Below the pieces are notes generated by a model that saw only the letters and a list, made by a program, of their open reading frames with translations, searched no databases and was not told the DNA's origin. Below are positions 1 through 8,668 of a DNA stretch of 19,398 nt, piece after piece. The position numbers were made by a program, and so were the translations under genes. Positions within the stretch are counted from its first letter, which is position 1, and the number at the start of each line of letters is the position of its first letter. The stretch is from CAZKYP01 sp964556885 (lineage in GTDB: Bacteria > Planctomycetota > Phycisphaerae > Sedimentisphaerales > Anaerobacaceae), in NCBI GenBank assembly GCA_964556885.1, contig CAZKYP010000048.1, forward strand, positions 1 to 19,398, given 5' to 3'.

Positions 1-2
1 CG

Positions 3-101
3 GAAGCGGACGACCGTACATTGCGTGCGATGGAACGAAAGATCAAAAAAATTATACCCGATGCTATGCTCGGACGGGCCGGGCAATGGCTGACGATTTA
101 A
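3..101 (+). CDS. 3' end of an unidentified gene (partial)
   Basis: Reading frame 3 is open from the window edge to a TAA at 99-101 and encodes 32 residues rich in basic and acidic side chains, with the core L-R-A-M-E-R-K-I-K-K-I-I-P. This pattern resembles the end of the helicase core of DEAD-box RNA helicases (a helix of the type 'LRxIExxIxxxIP'), but the fragment is too short to be sure. Frame 2 is also open, to 130, and reads less like protein. The MscS-type gene starts about 50 bases downstream on the same strand. Confidence 0.4.
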   Translation, partial: EADDRTLRAMERKIKKIIPDAMLGRAGQWLTI

Positions 102-151
102 CTAAAGATTCGGACGACTCAAAACACTGAGTATAAAGGAAAGGGATCATT

Positions 152-1783
152 GTGTTAAAATGGCTTGAACCGATATTGCCTTATATCCAGAATATCATGC
201 TGGCGCTGCTGTTGCTGCTCCTTGCATATATATTGACCATTCCACTCCGTCGCCGGTATGGTCTTACTGACGGCATCAAGCCGGGGCAGCGATCCGGCCG
301 GCATTTTGTCGGAGTGTTGTTGAATTACGTGGCGTTCCCAACCCTGGTACTGGTACTGTCTTTTCCGCTTATCTACTTGTTACATCATATCAGAGGGCCG
401 CAGGTCGGACCTCCATACGAACAAGCCTGGTTGTCATTCTGGGCCATTTATGCCCTGGTGAGGCTTGCCGAAGGATTGTTGGTCGAAACGTTCGTGCAGT
501 TGGGACGGGCCTGTCCGCTCAGTCGGTTGACCCGTGGTCTGCTGCGCCTGGCGATTATGCTGGGCGTTGCCTTTATGCTTATCAGGTACCAACTGGAATT
601 CAAAATCGGCGTACTGCTGACTTCAACGGCAATTGTAACCGGTGTCATCGGCTTTGCGATGCAAGGTGTGCTGGGCAATCTGCTGGCCGGCATGTCCCTG
701 CACGCCTGCCGTTCTATGTCGGTGGGTGACTGGATTGAAGTTGACGGAACAATCGGTCAGGTGATTCTGGTTAACTGGCGTGAGACTCGACTGCGCACTA
801 CCGGAGACCATGTTGTAATTGTCCCCAACGGCAAGCTCGCAGACTATACCATCCGCAATTTCTCCTCACCCACGAGCCTTCGTCGGCACCATGTGCCGGT
901 GGCAGCCAGCTATGGAGATGCACCTGGCGACGTCATCGCCGCATTGATTGAGGCCGCACAAAGCGTGCCTATGGTCGAGAAACATCCGGCACCGGACGCC
1001 TACGTGACCGGGTTCAAGGATTTCTGCATCGAATATGTGCTGCGTTTCTGGTCGAAGCAGTACGAACAGTGCGTACCGATCGAGGGTCATGTCATGCGAA
1101 TGATCTGGTACAAGTTTAACCGCCGCGGCATCGAGATTCCGTTCCCCATGAGCGGGCGACTTCTCGGCAACTTCATGGAAGCGGTTCATGCTCAGCAATT
1201 TGAAAAACCGCTGGCCTCGGAGATTGAACGCATTGTAGACGATTTGCTCCGCAGTGACTTCGGGCGAAAGCTAATGGCCGATTCCGAGGGCATCTGCATG
1301 CTCAGCCGCGACGAGCTGAAAGCGGTTGCCAGGAACGTCAAGCGTACCCGTTTTACGCGAGGTGAAACTTTAATGCACCAAAACGATGATGGAGAATCGT
1401 TTTACGTCCTGGTTCAGGGAAAAATACACGGCAGCATTGCGAATTCCGATACCGCCCGCAATGTCGAATTCGAACTCCAGTCCGGAGCGGTCTTCGGTGA
1501 GATGAGCTTGTTGACCGGTCTGCCGAGGAGTGCGACAATGACGGCGACTACGGATTGCGAATTGCTTGAATTCGATCGGAATGCCTTCACGTGCCTGCTG
1601 TCGGTCCGGGAAGAGATTCCGAAAGTGCTGTCGGATTTGGCGGCGGCCCGTGCGGCACAGAATGCTGAAGCGATGGAAAAGCTGCGCGCCGCCGGTGTGG
1701 TACAGCAGGAACTTGCAAGCGATGGTATTCTTCGTCGCCTCAAACGCATCCTGGGCGAATGGCGTGCGAGACGTACAAGGTAG
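152..1783 (+). CDS. MscS-family mechanosensitive channel with C-terminal cyclic-nucleotide-binding domain
   Basis: Predicted inner-membrane channel of 543 residues that should open under membrane tension and may be modulated by a cyclic nucleotide. The start is GTG at 152, preceded by a purine-rich AAGGAAAGG. The N-terminal part has hydrophobic segments at about 12-30, 52-78, 92-115 and 130-148. The MscS pore helix and beta domain follow (about 152-240), with the family pattern of a G/A-rich pore helix (GFAMQGVLGNLLAG, 167-180), then VGDWIEVDG and a VPNG motif near 225. A cyclic-nucleotide-binding domain occupies about 385-500. Its phosphate-binding cassette FGEMSLLTGLPRSATM (448-463) keeps the Glu (E450) and Arg (R459) that contact ribose and cyclic phosphate in CRP/PKA-type domains. 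The 40-residue basic tail is unassigned. Such MscS-cNMP fusions are known as bCNG channels and many of them respond poorly to tension. Whether this one is gated by cAMP, cGMP or tension cannot be told from sequence. Confidence 0.9.
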   Translation: MLKWLEPILPYIQNIMLALLLLLLAYILTIPLRRRYGLTDGIKPGQRSGRHFVGVLLNYVAFPTLVLVLSFPLIYLLHHIRGPQVGPPYEQAWLSFWAIYALVRLAEGLLVETFVQLGRACPLSRLTRGLLRLAIMLGVAFMLIRYQLEFKIGVLLTSTAIVTGVIGFAMQGVLGNLLAGMSLHACRSMSVGDWIEVDGTIGQVILVNWRETRLRTTGDHVVIVPNGKLADYTIRNFSSPTSLRRHHVPVAASYGDAPGDVIAALIEAAQSVPMVEKHPAPDAYVTGFKDFCIEYVLRFWSKQYEQCVPIEGHVMRMIWYKFNRRGIEIPFPMSGRLLGNFMEAVHAQQFEKPLASEIERIVDDLLRSDFGRKLMADSEGICMLSRDELKAVARNVKRTRFTRGETLMHQNDDGESFYVLVQGKIHGSIANSDTARNVEFELQSGAVFGEMSLLTGLPRSATMTATTDCELLEFDRNAFTCLLSVREEIPKVLSDLAAARAAQNAEAMEKLRAAGVVQQELASDGILRRLKRILGEWRARRTR

Positions 1784-1843
1784 ACAGTCGGTGTGTATTA
1801 GCATTTTATCAAGAATCAGACGGACAAGTAAAAGAGGTGCGTT

Positions 1844-3118
1844 ATGGCGTTACAAGAAAGGCTTTTCTCAGTCGGATTGCTTTGTATCGTATCGGTCGTG
1901 ATGTTGTTGACGATGAGTACTCACGGTGCAGGCGCCGTGGAAGTTCCCGACCCAAGCATTATGCTGCCGCTAGTGCCCACAGCGGCCCAGGCAGGCGCCC
2001 CACCGTGTATTAAGCCGGGTACGCGGCTGACTTACTTCGGGATGACCGCCAGTATCCCGGGCGAGTACAAGCAACTGGTGCAGGACGAAAATGGACAGTG
2101 GGTGGACAAAAACACCGGAAAGCGCTACAGCGAACAGGACATTCCGTCCAGCGCCAGTGCGGCATACAATATTGTACAGGTCGGTTATGTGGGAGGCGGA
2201 ATTGCACAATTATCCACCAAGCTCTATACACTCGACACCAGTACCAACAAGTGCATGTTTGCGGTGAGCGGCGGGCTGGTCGGACATGCCGGCTGCGCCG
2301 CGGACTACTGGATCCATCCCGACGTGCTCGGGCAGGTGCAGGAGGTGAACACGCAGGGCGTGCGAATCCTGCGAATGCCATACACGGTTGGCGGGAAGAT
2401 TTACAAGGCGATCCGCTTTCAAAGTGAAGATACTGCCGGCTATAATGCGCGGGTATATGACCTGGAGACGGGTCTGTTGATTTACTACGGGTCGCGGGCA
2501 CAGGGTGCGTCGGTCTACACCCCGCCTATCGGCGGCACAGGTACGGCGGGCGTCGGGCAGGGCAGTACACAGTTGGTCTCCGGATGGATCGTGGAGGTGA
2601 AGGATATCGACGTGCCATGGAAGGACGCAGCGACGCCGCAATGGATCGGCCGGTTCAGGCAACTGTCGTATACGGGAGTGCAAACGTCGGTGGTGGCCGC
2701 GGCGGGAACGAGACTGGATCGGACGATGACGGCAACACTCACACCAAAGGCCCGGGGGCTCGGATGGGTGCGATTCACTAACCACTTTGTCATCGAGTCC
2801 TTTCAGGGTATGCCCCCTGAACAGGCCCTGCAGGAAGGGGCCTGCGGCAGCGCGACCATCGGGGGTTTATGGATTTCCCCGGAGGCGCTGACCAACCTGC
2901 GTCCGCGGCAGGTCATCGAGAGCAACGAACTTGTGGGAACAACCATTACTGTCGGCGAAACAGGACAGGATTATGTGACACTCAGTGAAACCGGTCCACT
3001 GCACAGGATCGACTGCACCTACGATGTAAGAACCGGCATGCTGTCGGCAATGACACTCACCCAGCAGATCGGACTGGCGAGGATCACACACAGCATCCGA
3101 CTGGCAAACCAGCAGTAG
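1844..3118 (+). CDS. Secreted protein of unknown function
   Basis: A 424-residue protein that I do not recognise. The ATG at 1844 follows an AGAGGTG ribosome-binding site 4 bases away. The first 31 residues form a signal peptide: charged start, hydrophobic core about 8-24, likely cleavage after A-G-A near 31. The mature part has no further membrane segment, is rich in Gly, Thr, Val and aromatic residues in an alternating pattern typical of beta sheet, and contains several cysteines (for example 55, 137 and 151, plus two pairs near the C terminus) that could form disulfides outside the cytoplasm. It begins 60 bases after the MscS-type gene and may share its transcript. No catalytic motif or anchoring signal is visible. 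Confidence 0.75.
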   Translation: MALQERLFSVGLLCIVSVVMLLTMSTHGAGAVEVPDPSIMLPLVPTAAQAGAPPCIKPGTRLTYFGMTASIPGEYKQLVQDENGQWVDKNTGKRYSEQDIPSSASAAYNIVQVGYVGGGIAQLSTKLYTLDTSTNKCMFAVSGGLVGHAGCAADYWIHPDVLGQVQEVNTQGVRILRMPYTVGGKIYKAIRFQSEDTAGYNARVYDLETGLLIYYGSRAQGASVYTPPIGGTGTAGVGQGSTQLVSGWIVEVKDIDVPWKDAATPQWIGRFRQLSYTGVQTSVVAAAGTRLDRTMTATLTPKARGLGWVRFTNHFVIESFQGMPPEQALQEGACGSATIGGLWISPEALTNLRPRQVIESNELVGTTITVGETGQDYVTLSETGPLHRIDCTYDVRTGMLSAMTLTQQIGLARITHSIRLANQQ

Positions 3119-3250
3119 AAGAATCCGTGGAATTCCAGCAGTGTCTTGCTCAATACGCACCAGAGCAGTTACTCGATGAAAAGTAAAATTTCATGCATGG
3201 ATATGACAGGCAGAGTAAAAGCACATCGCCTTGCAGGACAGTGTAAAACT

Positions 3251-3291
3251 GCAACACTTCGGTGAAATCTCAGTGAGATTGCTCCCTTTTT
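3251..3291 (+). terminator. Possible intrinsic terminator after the secreted-protein gene
   Basis: Two small hairpins stand side by side: CAC-TTCG-GTG (3255-3264), a stable TTCG tetraloop type, and AATCTC-AGT-GAGATT (3266-3280). GCAA (3251-3254) can pair with TTGC (3279-3282) to close both. A T5 run follows at 3287-3291. It lies about 130 bases after the stop codon, so it is a plausible but not textbook terminator. Confidence 0.4.
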
Positions 3292-3310
3292 GTGTCGATA
3301 TAAAAATGGA

Positions 3311-3339
3311 TTGACGATATATATATCATGGATTAAACT
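3311..3339 (+). promoter_or_regulatory. Candidate promoter of glgP with embedded palindrome
   Basis: TTGACG (3311-3316) is followed after 17 bases by TAAACT (3334-3339), a sigma-70-like pair with 5/6 and 4/6 matches. A transcript would start about 35 bases before the ATG at 3381. A perfect 12-base palindrome GATATATATATC (3316-3327) sits between the two boxes, where a repressor would act; it could also be just AT-rich sequence. Confidence 0.4.
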
Positions 3340-3380
3340 GTCACGCGGTATCGGTGATACAAAGACGAAAGGAAGCATTT

Positions 3381-5915
3381 ATGTCATCAAACGAAAAGGA
3401 TTTATCCAACGGATCCCGCAAACGCGTACCCGCCGCCGGTCTGCGAACCGGCTCGCGTGTAGAGGACATCAAGCAGTCGTTCCTTGACAATCTGTTCTGC
3501 GGCATAGGCCGCACCCCCAGGGCCGCCACTCTTAACGACCTTTACACGGCCCTTGCGTTGACCGTTCGCGACCGCGTGCTCAAGCAGGGAGTCCAGACAC
3601 TCGAAGCCTATACCGAGCAGGACGCTCGTGTCGTTTCTTATCTCTCGGCAGAGTTCCTCCCTGGTCCGCACCTGGCCAACAACCTGCTCAATTTGGGTAT
3701 CATGGACCAGACCCGCCAGGCGATGACAGAGCTTGGTCTGAAGCTGGACGAACTATTCGAGCAGGAAGAAGAGCCCGGGCTCGGTAATGGGGGCCTCGGC
3801 CGCCTTGCGTCATGCTATCTGGATTCGCTCGCCTCGGTCGAGATACCGGCAATCGGATACGGTATTCGCTACGAGTTCGGCATCTTCGACCAGGAAATCC
3901 GCGACGGCTGGCAGGTCGAGATCACCGATAAATGGCTTCGTTACGGCAATCCATGGGAAATTATGCGGCCGGAGCTGACCTATTATGTCCCCTTCGGCGG
4001 ACACACCAAAAACTGGACCGATAACCTCGGTTATTGGCATGTACGCTGGGAGCCGGAAACCGTCGTCAAGGGCGTGGCTTACGATACGCCTATCCTGGGC
4101 TACCGTGTCGGTACCTGCAACCGGCTTCGTTTGTGGAAGGCCGAGGCCGTGGAATCCTTTGATTTTTCCGCGTTCAACCACGGCGACTACTATCGCGCCG
4201 TAGAAGACAAGATGGTTTCTGAAAACATAACCAAGGTCCTGTATCCGAACAGCGAACATTGCAAGGGCAAGGTACTGCGTCTACAACAGCAGTTTTTCTT
4301 TGCCTCCTGCTCGCTGCAGGATATGATACGCGTGCACCTTTCGCTAAACCGGCCGCTTGAGAAATTTCACGAATACTGGGCCGTTCAACTCAATGATACA
4401 CACCCCGCCATTGCAGTCGCGGAATTAATGCGCCTGTTAGTCGACAAACACCTGATAGACTGGGAAACCGCATGGGATGTGACGAGAAATACTTTCGCCT
4501 ACACAAATCATACACTTATGCCCGAAGCGATGGAAACGTGGCCGGTATGTATGTTCGAAGAGAAATTGCCGCGCCACCTTCAGATTATCTATGCCCTCAA
4601 CCATCAGTTCCTTGAAGAAGTACGCGCTCGTTTCGGCAATGACGAGCAGCGCGTGCGCCGCATGTCACTCATCGACGAAACGGGCGAGCGGTCGGTTCGT
4701 ATGATGAACCTTGCCACGATCGGCAGCCACAGCGTCAACGGGGTGGCAGAACTGCATTCCAACCTTTTGAAACAGTATGTGATGCGCGATTTCGCCGAGA
4801 TGTGGCCGAACAAATTCTGCAACGTTACCAACGGCGTCACGCCGCGGCGTTTCGTTGCGGTCAGCAATCCGCCGTTTGCACATCTGCTCAACGAGAAAAT
4901 CGGCGAGGACTGGCTCCACAATCTCGACCGGCTCCGTAAGCTCGAGGAGTTCGCAGACGACGCAGAATTCCAGCAGAAATGGCGCAAAGTAAAATACGAC
5001 GCCAAATGCAGGCTTGCCAAACTCATCAAACAGCGGATTAATATAACCGTCAACCCGGAAACGCTGTTCGACATACAGGCCAAGCGCATCCACGAGTACA
5101 AACGTCAACACCTCAATGTATTCCACATCCTCACGCTCTACCTGCGTTTGAAACGTGATCCACATGCCGATACAGCAAACAGAACGTTCATCTTCGGCGG
5201 CAAAGCAGCGCCGAGCTATTTCATGGCCAAGCTCATCATCAAGCTGATAAACTCCGTGGCCAACCTCGTCAACAACGATCCGGCCGTGTCCGACCGATTG
5301 AAGGTCGTATTCTTCCCGGACTACAACGTCAAGAACGCCCAGCCCATCTATCCGGCCGCTGATCTTTCCGAACAGATTTCAACGGCGGGCAAGGAGGCCT
5401 CCGGTACCGGCAATATGAAATTCTCCCTGAACGGGGCCCTGACCATAGGCACACTGGACGGCGCAAATATCGAGATTCGCGAACAGGTCGGCCCAGACAA
5501 TTTCTTTTTGTTCGGACTAACAGCAGAACAGGCCCGGGAGCTCATGGCCCGCGGCTATCGTCCACGTGACATCTACGAACAGAATGCGGCCCTGCGAGAG
5601 GTGCTGGATTTCATCGCTTCCGGCAAACTGGCCGGCGGCGATAAGTACCTGTTTGGCCCGCTCCTGGACTATCTGCTCGAAAGCGACCCGTTTCTGGTGC
5701 TGGCAGATTATCAGTCATACATCGACTGTCAGAAGCAGGTCGATATGCTCTGGCGCAATCCGCAGGAATGGACGAGAAAATCCATCATCAACGTCGCACA
5801 CATGGGCAGGTTCTCATCCGACCGATCCATTCGGGATTACTGCCGGAATGTATGGAAGGTCGAACCGATGCACGTAAAAATGGAAGCAATCGAGCCATAC
5901 GGCGATATCGGCTAA
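3381..5915 (+). CDS. glgP: Glycogen phosphorylase (alpha-1,4-glucan phosphorylase)
   Basis: Releases glucose 1-phosphate from alpha-1,4-glucan ends using phosphate and pyridoxal phosphate; cytoplasmic, GT35 family. The 844-residue length is normal. The PLP-site signature is intact, EASGTGNMKFSLNGALTIGT, with the Schiff-base lysine at residue 680 (AAA at 5418-5420). Other family blocks are present: GNGGLGRLASCYLDSLA near 130, the QLNDTHPAIA block near 335, and KRIHEYKRQ near 565. The early block reads YLSAEFLPGPHL, closer to the cyanobacterial form (YLSAEF.-GPHL) than to YLSMEFL-GR. An in-frame GTG at 3354 would add nine residues. I prefer the ATG at 3381 because GAAAGGAAG (3367-3375) lies 5 bases before it. 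No other glycogen gene is in the window. A convergent gene follows on the other strand. Confidence 0.96.
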   Translation: MSSNEKDLSNGSRKRVPAAGLRTGSRVEDIKQSFLDNLFCGIGRTPRAATLNDLYTALALTVRDRVLKQGVQTLEAYTEQDARVVSYLSAEFLPGPHLANNLLNLGIMDQTRQAMTELGLKLDELFEQEEEPGLGNGGLGRLASCYLDSLASVEIPAIGYGIRYEFGIFDQEIRDGWQVEITDKWLRYGNPWEIMRPELTYYVPFGGHTKNWTDNLGYWHVRWEPETVVKGVAYDTPILGYRVGTCNRLRLWKAEAVESFDFSAFNHGDYYRAVEDKMVSENITKVLYPNSEHCKGKVLRLQQQFFFASCSLQDMIRVHLSLNRPLEKFHEYWAVQLNDTHPAIAVAELMRLLVDKHLIDWETAWDVTRNTFAYTNHTLMPEAMETWPVCMFEEKLPRHLQIIYALNHQFLEEVRARFGNDEQRVRRMSLIDETGERSVRMMNLATIGSHSVNGVAELHSNLLKQYVMRDFAEMWPNKFCNVTNGVTPRRFVAVSNPPFAHLLNEKIGEDWLHNLDRLRKLEEFADDAEFQQKWRKVKYDAKCRLAKLIKQRINITVNPETLFDIQAKRIHEYKRQHLNVFHILTLYLRLKRDPHADTANRTFIFGGKAAPSYFMAKLIIKLINSVANLVNNDPAVSDRLKVVFFPDYNVKNAQPIYPAADLSEQISTAGKEASGTGNMKFSLNGALTIGTLDGANIEIREQVGPDNFFLFGLTAEQARELMARGYRPRDIYEQNAALREVLDFIASGKLAGGDKYLFGPLLDYLLESDPFLVLADYQSYIDCQKQVDMLWRNPQEWTRKSIINVAHMGRFSSDRSIRDYCRNVWKVEPMHVKMEAIEPYGDIG

Positions 5916-5950
5916 CACACCCAATAATACAAACCAACCAAAGGCCATAT

Positions 5951-5988
5951 TAAAAAGAGTCTATGCCGAACCAATCGACATAGACCCC
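5951..5988 (-). terminator. Intrinsic terminator of the LamG-protein gene
   Basis: On the minus strand GTCTATG and CATAGAC (5959-5965 with 5979-5985) form a 7 bp stem, extended after one mismatch by CGA/TCG around a 5-base loop. It is followed by TC-TTTTT (complement of the A run at 5952-5956). It starts about 33 bases beyond the stop codon of the minus-strand gene. For glgP on the plus strand there is no T run, so it serves mainly the minus strand. Confidence 0.75.
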
Positions 5989-6017
5989 GAATTGATACCA
6001 ATCAATTTATATCGAAC

Positions 6018-7652
6018 CTATGGCTCAGGCCGATAAAGACGAATATCGTCGATGAACACGTGTCCTGCACCGCCGCCAACCTGCGGAGCTTCTTTGTTAC
6101 CCAAGCCGATAGATATAGTGCCGACACCGGCAAGATTCACACCTTTATCGGTAAACGTTTGTAGCGGGATATCCCATCGGACCCATTCAGTCGCCAACGC
6201 AGCAGTCGAATCATCATTAGTCACTACCGCATTACTGTTGAGAGCAACGAACATCGGCTCGGCGGCATTGGCGGCATCGCCATAATAAAACAGTGTAAGC
6301 TCAGTAACACCATTCACGGTCCAGTCGGCATTTATAGTTTTCGTTACCTCAGATTTCCCGGGAGTATTGTCGTAGAACAACGGCATCGACTGCAGGTCAC
6401 TGTGAACAATCCCGACTTCCATATAATGCTCGCCAGTGACAAAGTCAGGGTCTGGATAACCCGCCGTAGCGCCGTTAGTCGCATCACCGAATCCGTCTAT
6501 CCACGTATTCCATATTTCGTTCGGCGGATAGTCGTTATAGTCCTCAAAATCATCCACGACAACGGGATAATTCAACACCGTAAAGCTCCAGATTTCGCCT
6601 TTCCACGGACTATCCGAATTCAGGTCATTGACTTCATCGATCCGCCAGTAATACGTCAGGCCGTACTCCAGATTACCGGGAGGGTCAAAAGTCAGCTCAG
6701 TCAGGTTTTCACTTAGAAGAACACCCCGCGGATCATCTAAACTCGCTTCATTGACATCCTCAAAATTAGTTCCCAGATACACATTTCGCTTGTCGGAATA
6801 GTCTCCGGGCCTCCAGCTTAAAACCACGTCCGGAGGCACCTCTACAGCTCCTTCAACAGGACCCGGCCAATACGCGATATACGGATTAACCTCAACACCA
6901 TCCATTACAGCTAAAACCTCTCGCTGATTCAATGTTCGATTGTAAATACGAACATCGCTCAGCCAACCATGCCACCGCTCATGGTAATCGGTGCTCACAA
7001 AAGCATCGCCGCCCATATAGAAAGGATTTTCGTCCATGGTATTTGTGACGGGAGCGGTGTCCGCAATAATGCCGTCACGATAATAAGTCACAACCGGGCC
7101 GTCTTTTACCACAACCTGATGAATCCATACATCAGCCGCTAAATCTTCAATGTCTATCGTCCCGACATCGTTTTCACCTGCGGGACCGCCACCCCGGTGG
7201 TAATATTCGAATTCCGACGGCGTGAATTTTATGAATTGGAGCGGATCCTGAGTACCGCCGAAGCGATTGCCCAGTATCACATCGTATCGGTCCGCCGCCT
7301 GGTCAGCGTGCTGTTTGACCCAGAAAGCCCAGGTAAAATCGTTCTCCAACGTCATAGGCGGAATGCGACCGGCGTCGACGTATGCACCGCCGGTGTCGTT
7401 TCCGTTGAAACTCAGGACAACGCCGCGTTCCGGGTCATTGACCCAAACCGAACCATCCGGTCCCATACCGGCATCAAGATTGTAGATTGTGCCGTGGTTT
7501 TCACTACCCGAGGAATCATAAGCAACATCTCCGGAACCATCATTTAATTTCCACCACCTGAGAAGATTTGGATCGGCGCTTTGAGCCGCACTGGTTCCTG
7601 CAAGAACCAGTAAAAAGAAAAAACAAATGATGAAGATTAGCTTTCTGCACAT
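6018..7652 (-). CDS. Secreted LamG/concanavalin-like multidomain protein
   Basis: A 544-residue exported protein. The start is fixed by a perfect AGGAGG (complement of 7659-7664) 6 bases before the ATG. Residues 1-24 are a signal peptide (MCRK, hydrophobic run, cleavage near SAAQS). Residues about 27-255 form a LamG-like beta-sandwich with the usual opening (LLRWWKLNDGSGDVAYDSSG) and closing pattern (LSDVRIYNRTLNQREV). Residues about 258-360 form an Fn3-like module ending in the YYWRIDEVN...GEIWSFT pattern common in planctomycete exported proteins. Residues about 365-544 form a third beta-rich module beginning VDDFEDYND and ending HVFIDDIRLYRPEP, which resembles carbohydrate-binding beta-sandwiches. 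No catalytic residues, dockerin or PEP-CTERM sorting tail are seen. The likely role is glycan or surface binding outside the cytoplasm. It is transcribed alone. Confidence 0.85.
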   Translation of the reverse strand: MCRKLIFIICFFFLLVLAGTSAAQSADPNLLRWWKLNDGSGDVAYDSSGSENHGTIYNLDAGMGPDGSVWVNDPERGVVLSFNGNDTGGAYVDAGRIPPMTLENDFTWAFWVKQHADQAADRYDVILGNRFGGTQDPLQFIKFTPSEFEYYHRGGGPAGENDVGTIDIEDLAADVWIHQVVVKDGPVVTYYRDGIIADTAPVTNTMDENPFYMGGDAFVSTDYHERWHGWLSDVRIYNRTLNQREVLAVMDGVEVNPYIAYWPGPVEGAVEVPPDVVLSWRPGDYSDKRNVYLGTNFEDVNEASLDDPRGVLLSENLTELTFDPPGNLEYGLTYYWRIDEVNDLNSDSPWKGEIWSFTVLNYPVVVDDFEDYNDYPPNEIWNTWIDGFGDATNGATAGYPDPDFVTGEHYMEVGIVHSDLQSMPLFYDNTPGKSEVTKTINADWTVNGVTELTLFYYGDAANAAEPMFVALNSNAVVTNDDSTAALATEWVRWDIPLQTFTDKGVNLAGVGTISIGLGNKEAPQVGGGAGHVFIDDIRLYRPEP

Positions 7653-8032
7653 AGTACGCCTCCTTTAAATTGTGTTAGATTGATAGTTTGATTGTGATTT
7701 TCATTTCTATCGTAGAACGTATGTGTACATAGAAATATGATATGTCGGCCTTGAACAACCTCCTTTCCAATGTGATGAGCCCTTAATTTGAAAGGTAAAA
7801 TCTTCAACTCTATACTTACAATCACAGTTGTATAATCTGTAAATGTCGTTTTAGCCCGTTTAAGGCATTATTTGCAAATATGAAAGTTTTCGACTTCTTA
7901 AACGACTGTTCACGGATGCTTGTCTCTGGTTGACTCAAATTCCCTAAACTAATAATAGCAAAAATCAAGGTATGAAATCAAGAAATAAAAAATTACCAGG
8001 AACTCCTTGACAGGCACAAATACACCGGCTGG
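7653..8032. other. 380-base AT-rich intergenic region: long leader of the LamG-protein gene
   Basis: No convincing gene is present. On the minus strand it would be the leader of the LamG gene. It holds a second strong Shine-Dalgarno-like AAAGGAGG (complement of 7759-7766) with no start codon at a useful distance, and an inverted repeat ATTTCTAT (7703-7710) / ATAGAAAT (7729-7736). A minus-strand frame of 62 codons (7637-7825) runs through this area, but it overlaps the real ribosome-binding site and start of the LamG gene and reads unlike protein. No promoter boxes stand out clearly. Confidence 0.5.
7703..7736 (-). repeat. Inverted repeat in the LamG-gene leader
   Basis: Arms ATTTCTAT (7703-7710) and ATAGAAAT (7729-7736), 8 of 8 complementary, are separated by 18 bases. 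It lies between the orphan Shine-Dalgarno-like site and the true one, so it could form a hairpin in the leader mRNA or be a protein-binding site. In such AT-rich DNA chance is also possible. Confidence 0.4.
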
Positions 8033-8521
8033 TTATACTTTCATGCCTGAAATGGACGCATCAAACACAATCGACCCGTCAACAACGCCCTGAACCAGCG
8101 TAGTAACGTGAGAAGTTTGAGTCCTGCGTTTGTATTTTGTGATATGACCAAGCAGGTATAATCTTTTACCTGGCTCAACGGTAGCACGAAATCTCGCTTC
8201 ATTTATACCGGCAAAGCCGATAAAACCTCCCTCTTCATAAACCTGTTTGACGAAAAAGCTTGTTAGCTGCGCTCCGGCCTCAACCATTATCACACCGGGC
8301 ATCAGGGGCCTGCCGGGAATATGACCTCGTATCCAGAATTCATTTTCCGTAACGTCTTTATAACCCAGGATAAGGTATTTAGCTTTATCGTACCACAGAA
8401 TGCCGTCAAGTTGCTGCATCTCGAAATTCTGCGGATTCACCTTACAAATGGCTTGTCTATCGAAAACAGGTTCCGCATCAAGGTCTAAAACCGATAAATC
8501 GAACAATAAAGGTGGAGGCAT
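8033..8521 (-). CDS. FabZ-like hotdog-fold hydratase/dehydratase
   Basis: Member of the beta-hydroxyacyl-ACP dehydratase FabZ/FabA hotdog family, 162 residues, cytoplasmic. FabZ removes water from 3-hydroxyacyl-ACP in fatty-acid elongation. The active-site segment reads RGHIPGRPLMPGVIMVEAGAQ and keeps the family's catalytic His (H67) and acidic residue (E81). Flanking parts diverge, and this form (start MPPPLLFDL, then FEMQQLDGILW) looks like a planctomycete-specific branch, so the substrate is uncertain. I choose the ATG at 8521, with GGGG 7 bases upstream. An ATG at 8542 would add seven residues, but no ribosome-binding site precedes it. No other fatty-acid genes are nearby; the Hc1-like gene lies upstream on the same strand. 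Confidence 0.82.
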   Translation of the reverse strand: MPPPLLFDLSVLDLDAEPVFDRQAICKVNPQNFEMQQLDGILWYDKAKYLILGYKDVTENEFWIRGHIPGRPLMPGVIMVEAGAQLTSFFVKQVYEEGGFIGFAGINEARFRATVEPGKRLYLLGHITKYKRRTQTSHVTTLVQGVVDGSIVFDASISGMKV

Positions 8522-8668
8522 CGCTATCCCCGGAAAAAACATGGACTTTGGTATTGGATATGGCGCATGCTTTTACACAATACGACAATACAAACCATAC
8601 ATCGCGTTATAACATAACGCTAACAGTACACTAACAAACAAAGCTGCTGAAATTATATGGTCGTTGGA

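Noticed and set aside
2210..2785. Minus-strand open frame of 191 codons
   Set aside because: Antisense to the secreted-protein gene, which has a signal peptide and ribosome-binding site. The minus-strand product looks random.
7637..7825. Minus-strand frame of 62 codons upstream of the LamG gene
   Set aside because: It overlaps the LamG ribosome-binding site and start, begins with GTG without a ribosome site, and runs through the orphan Shine-Dalgarno-like sequence.
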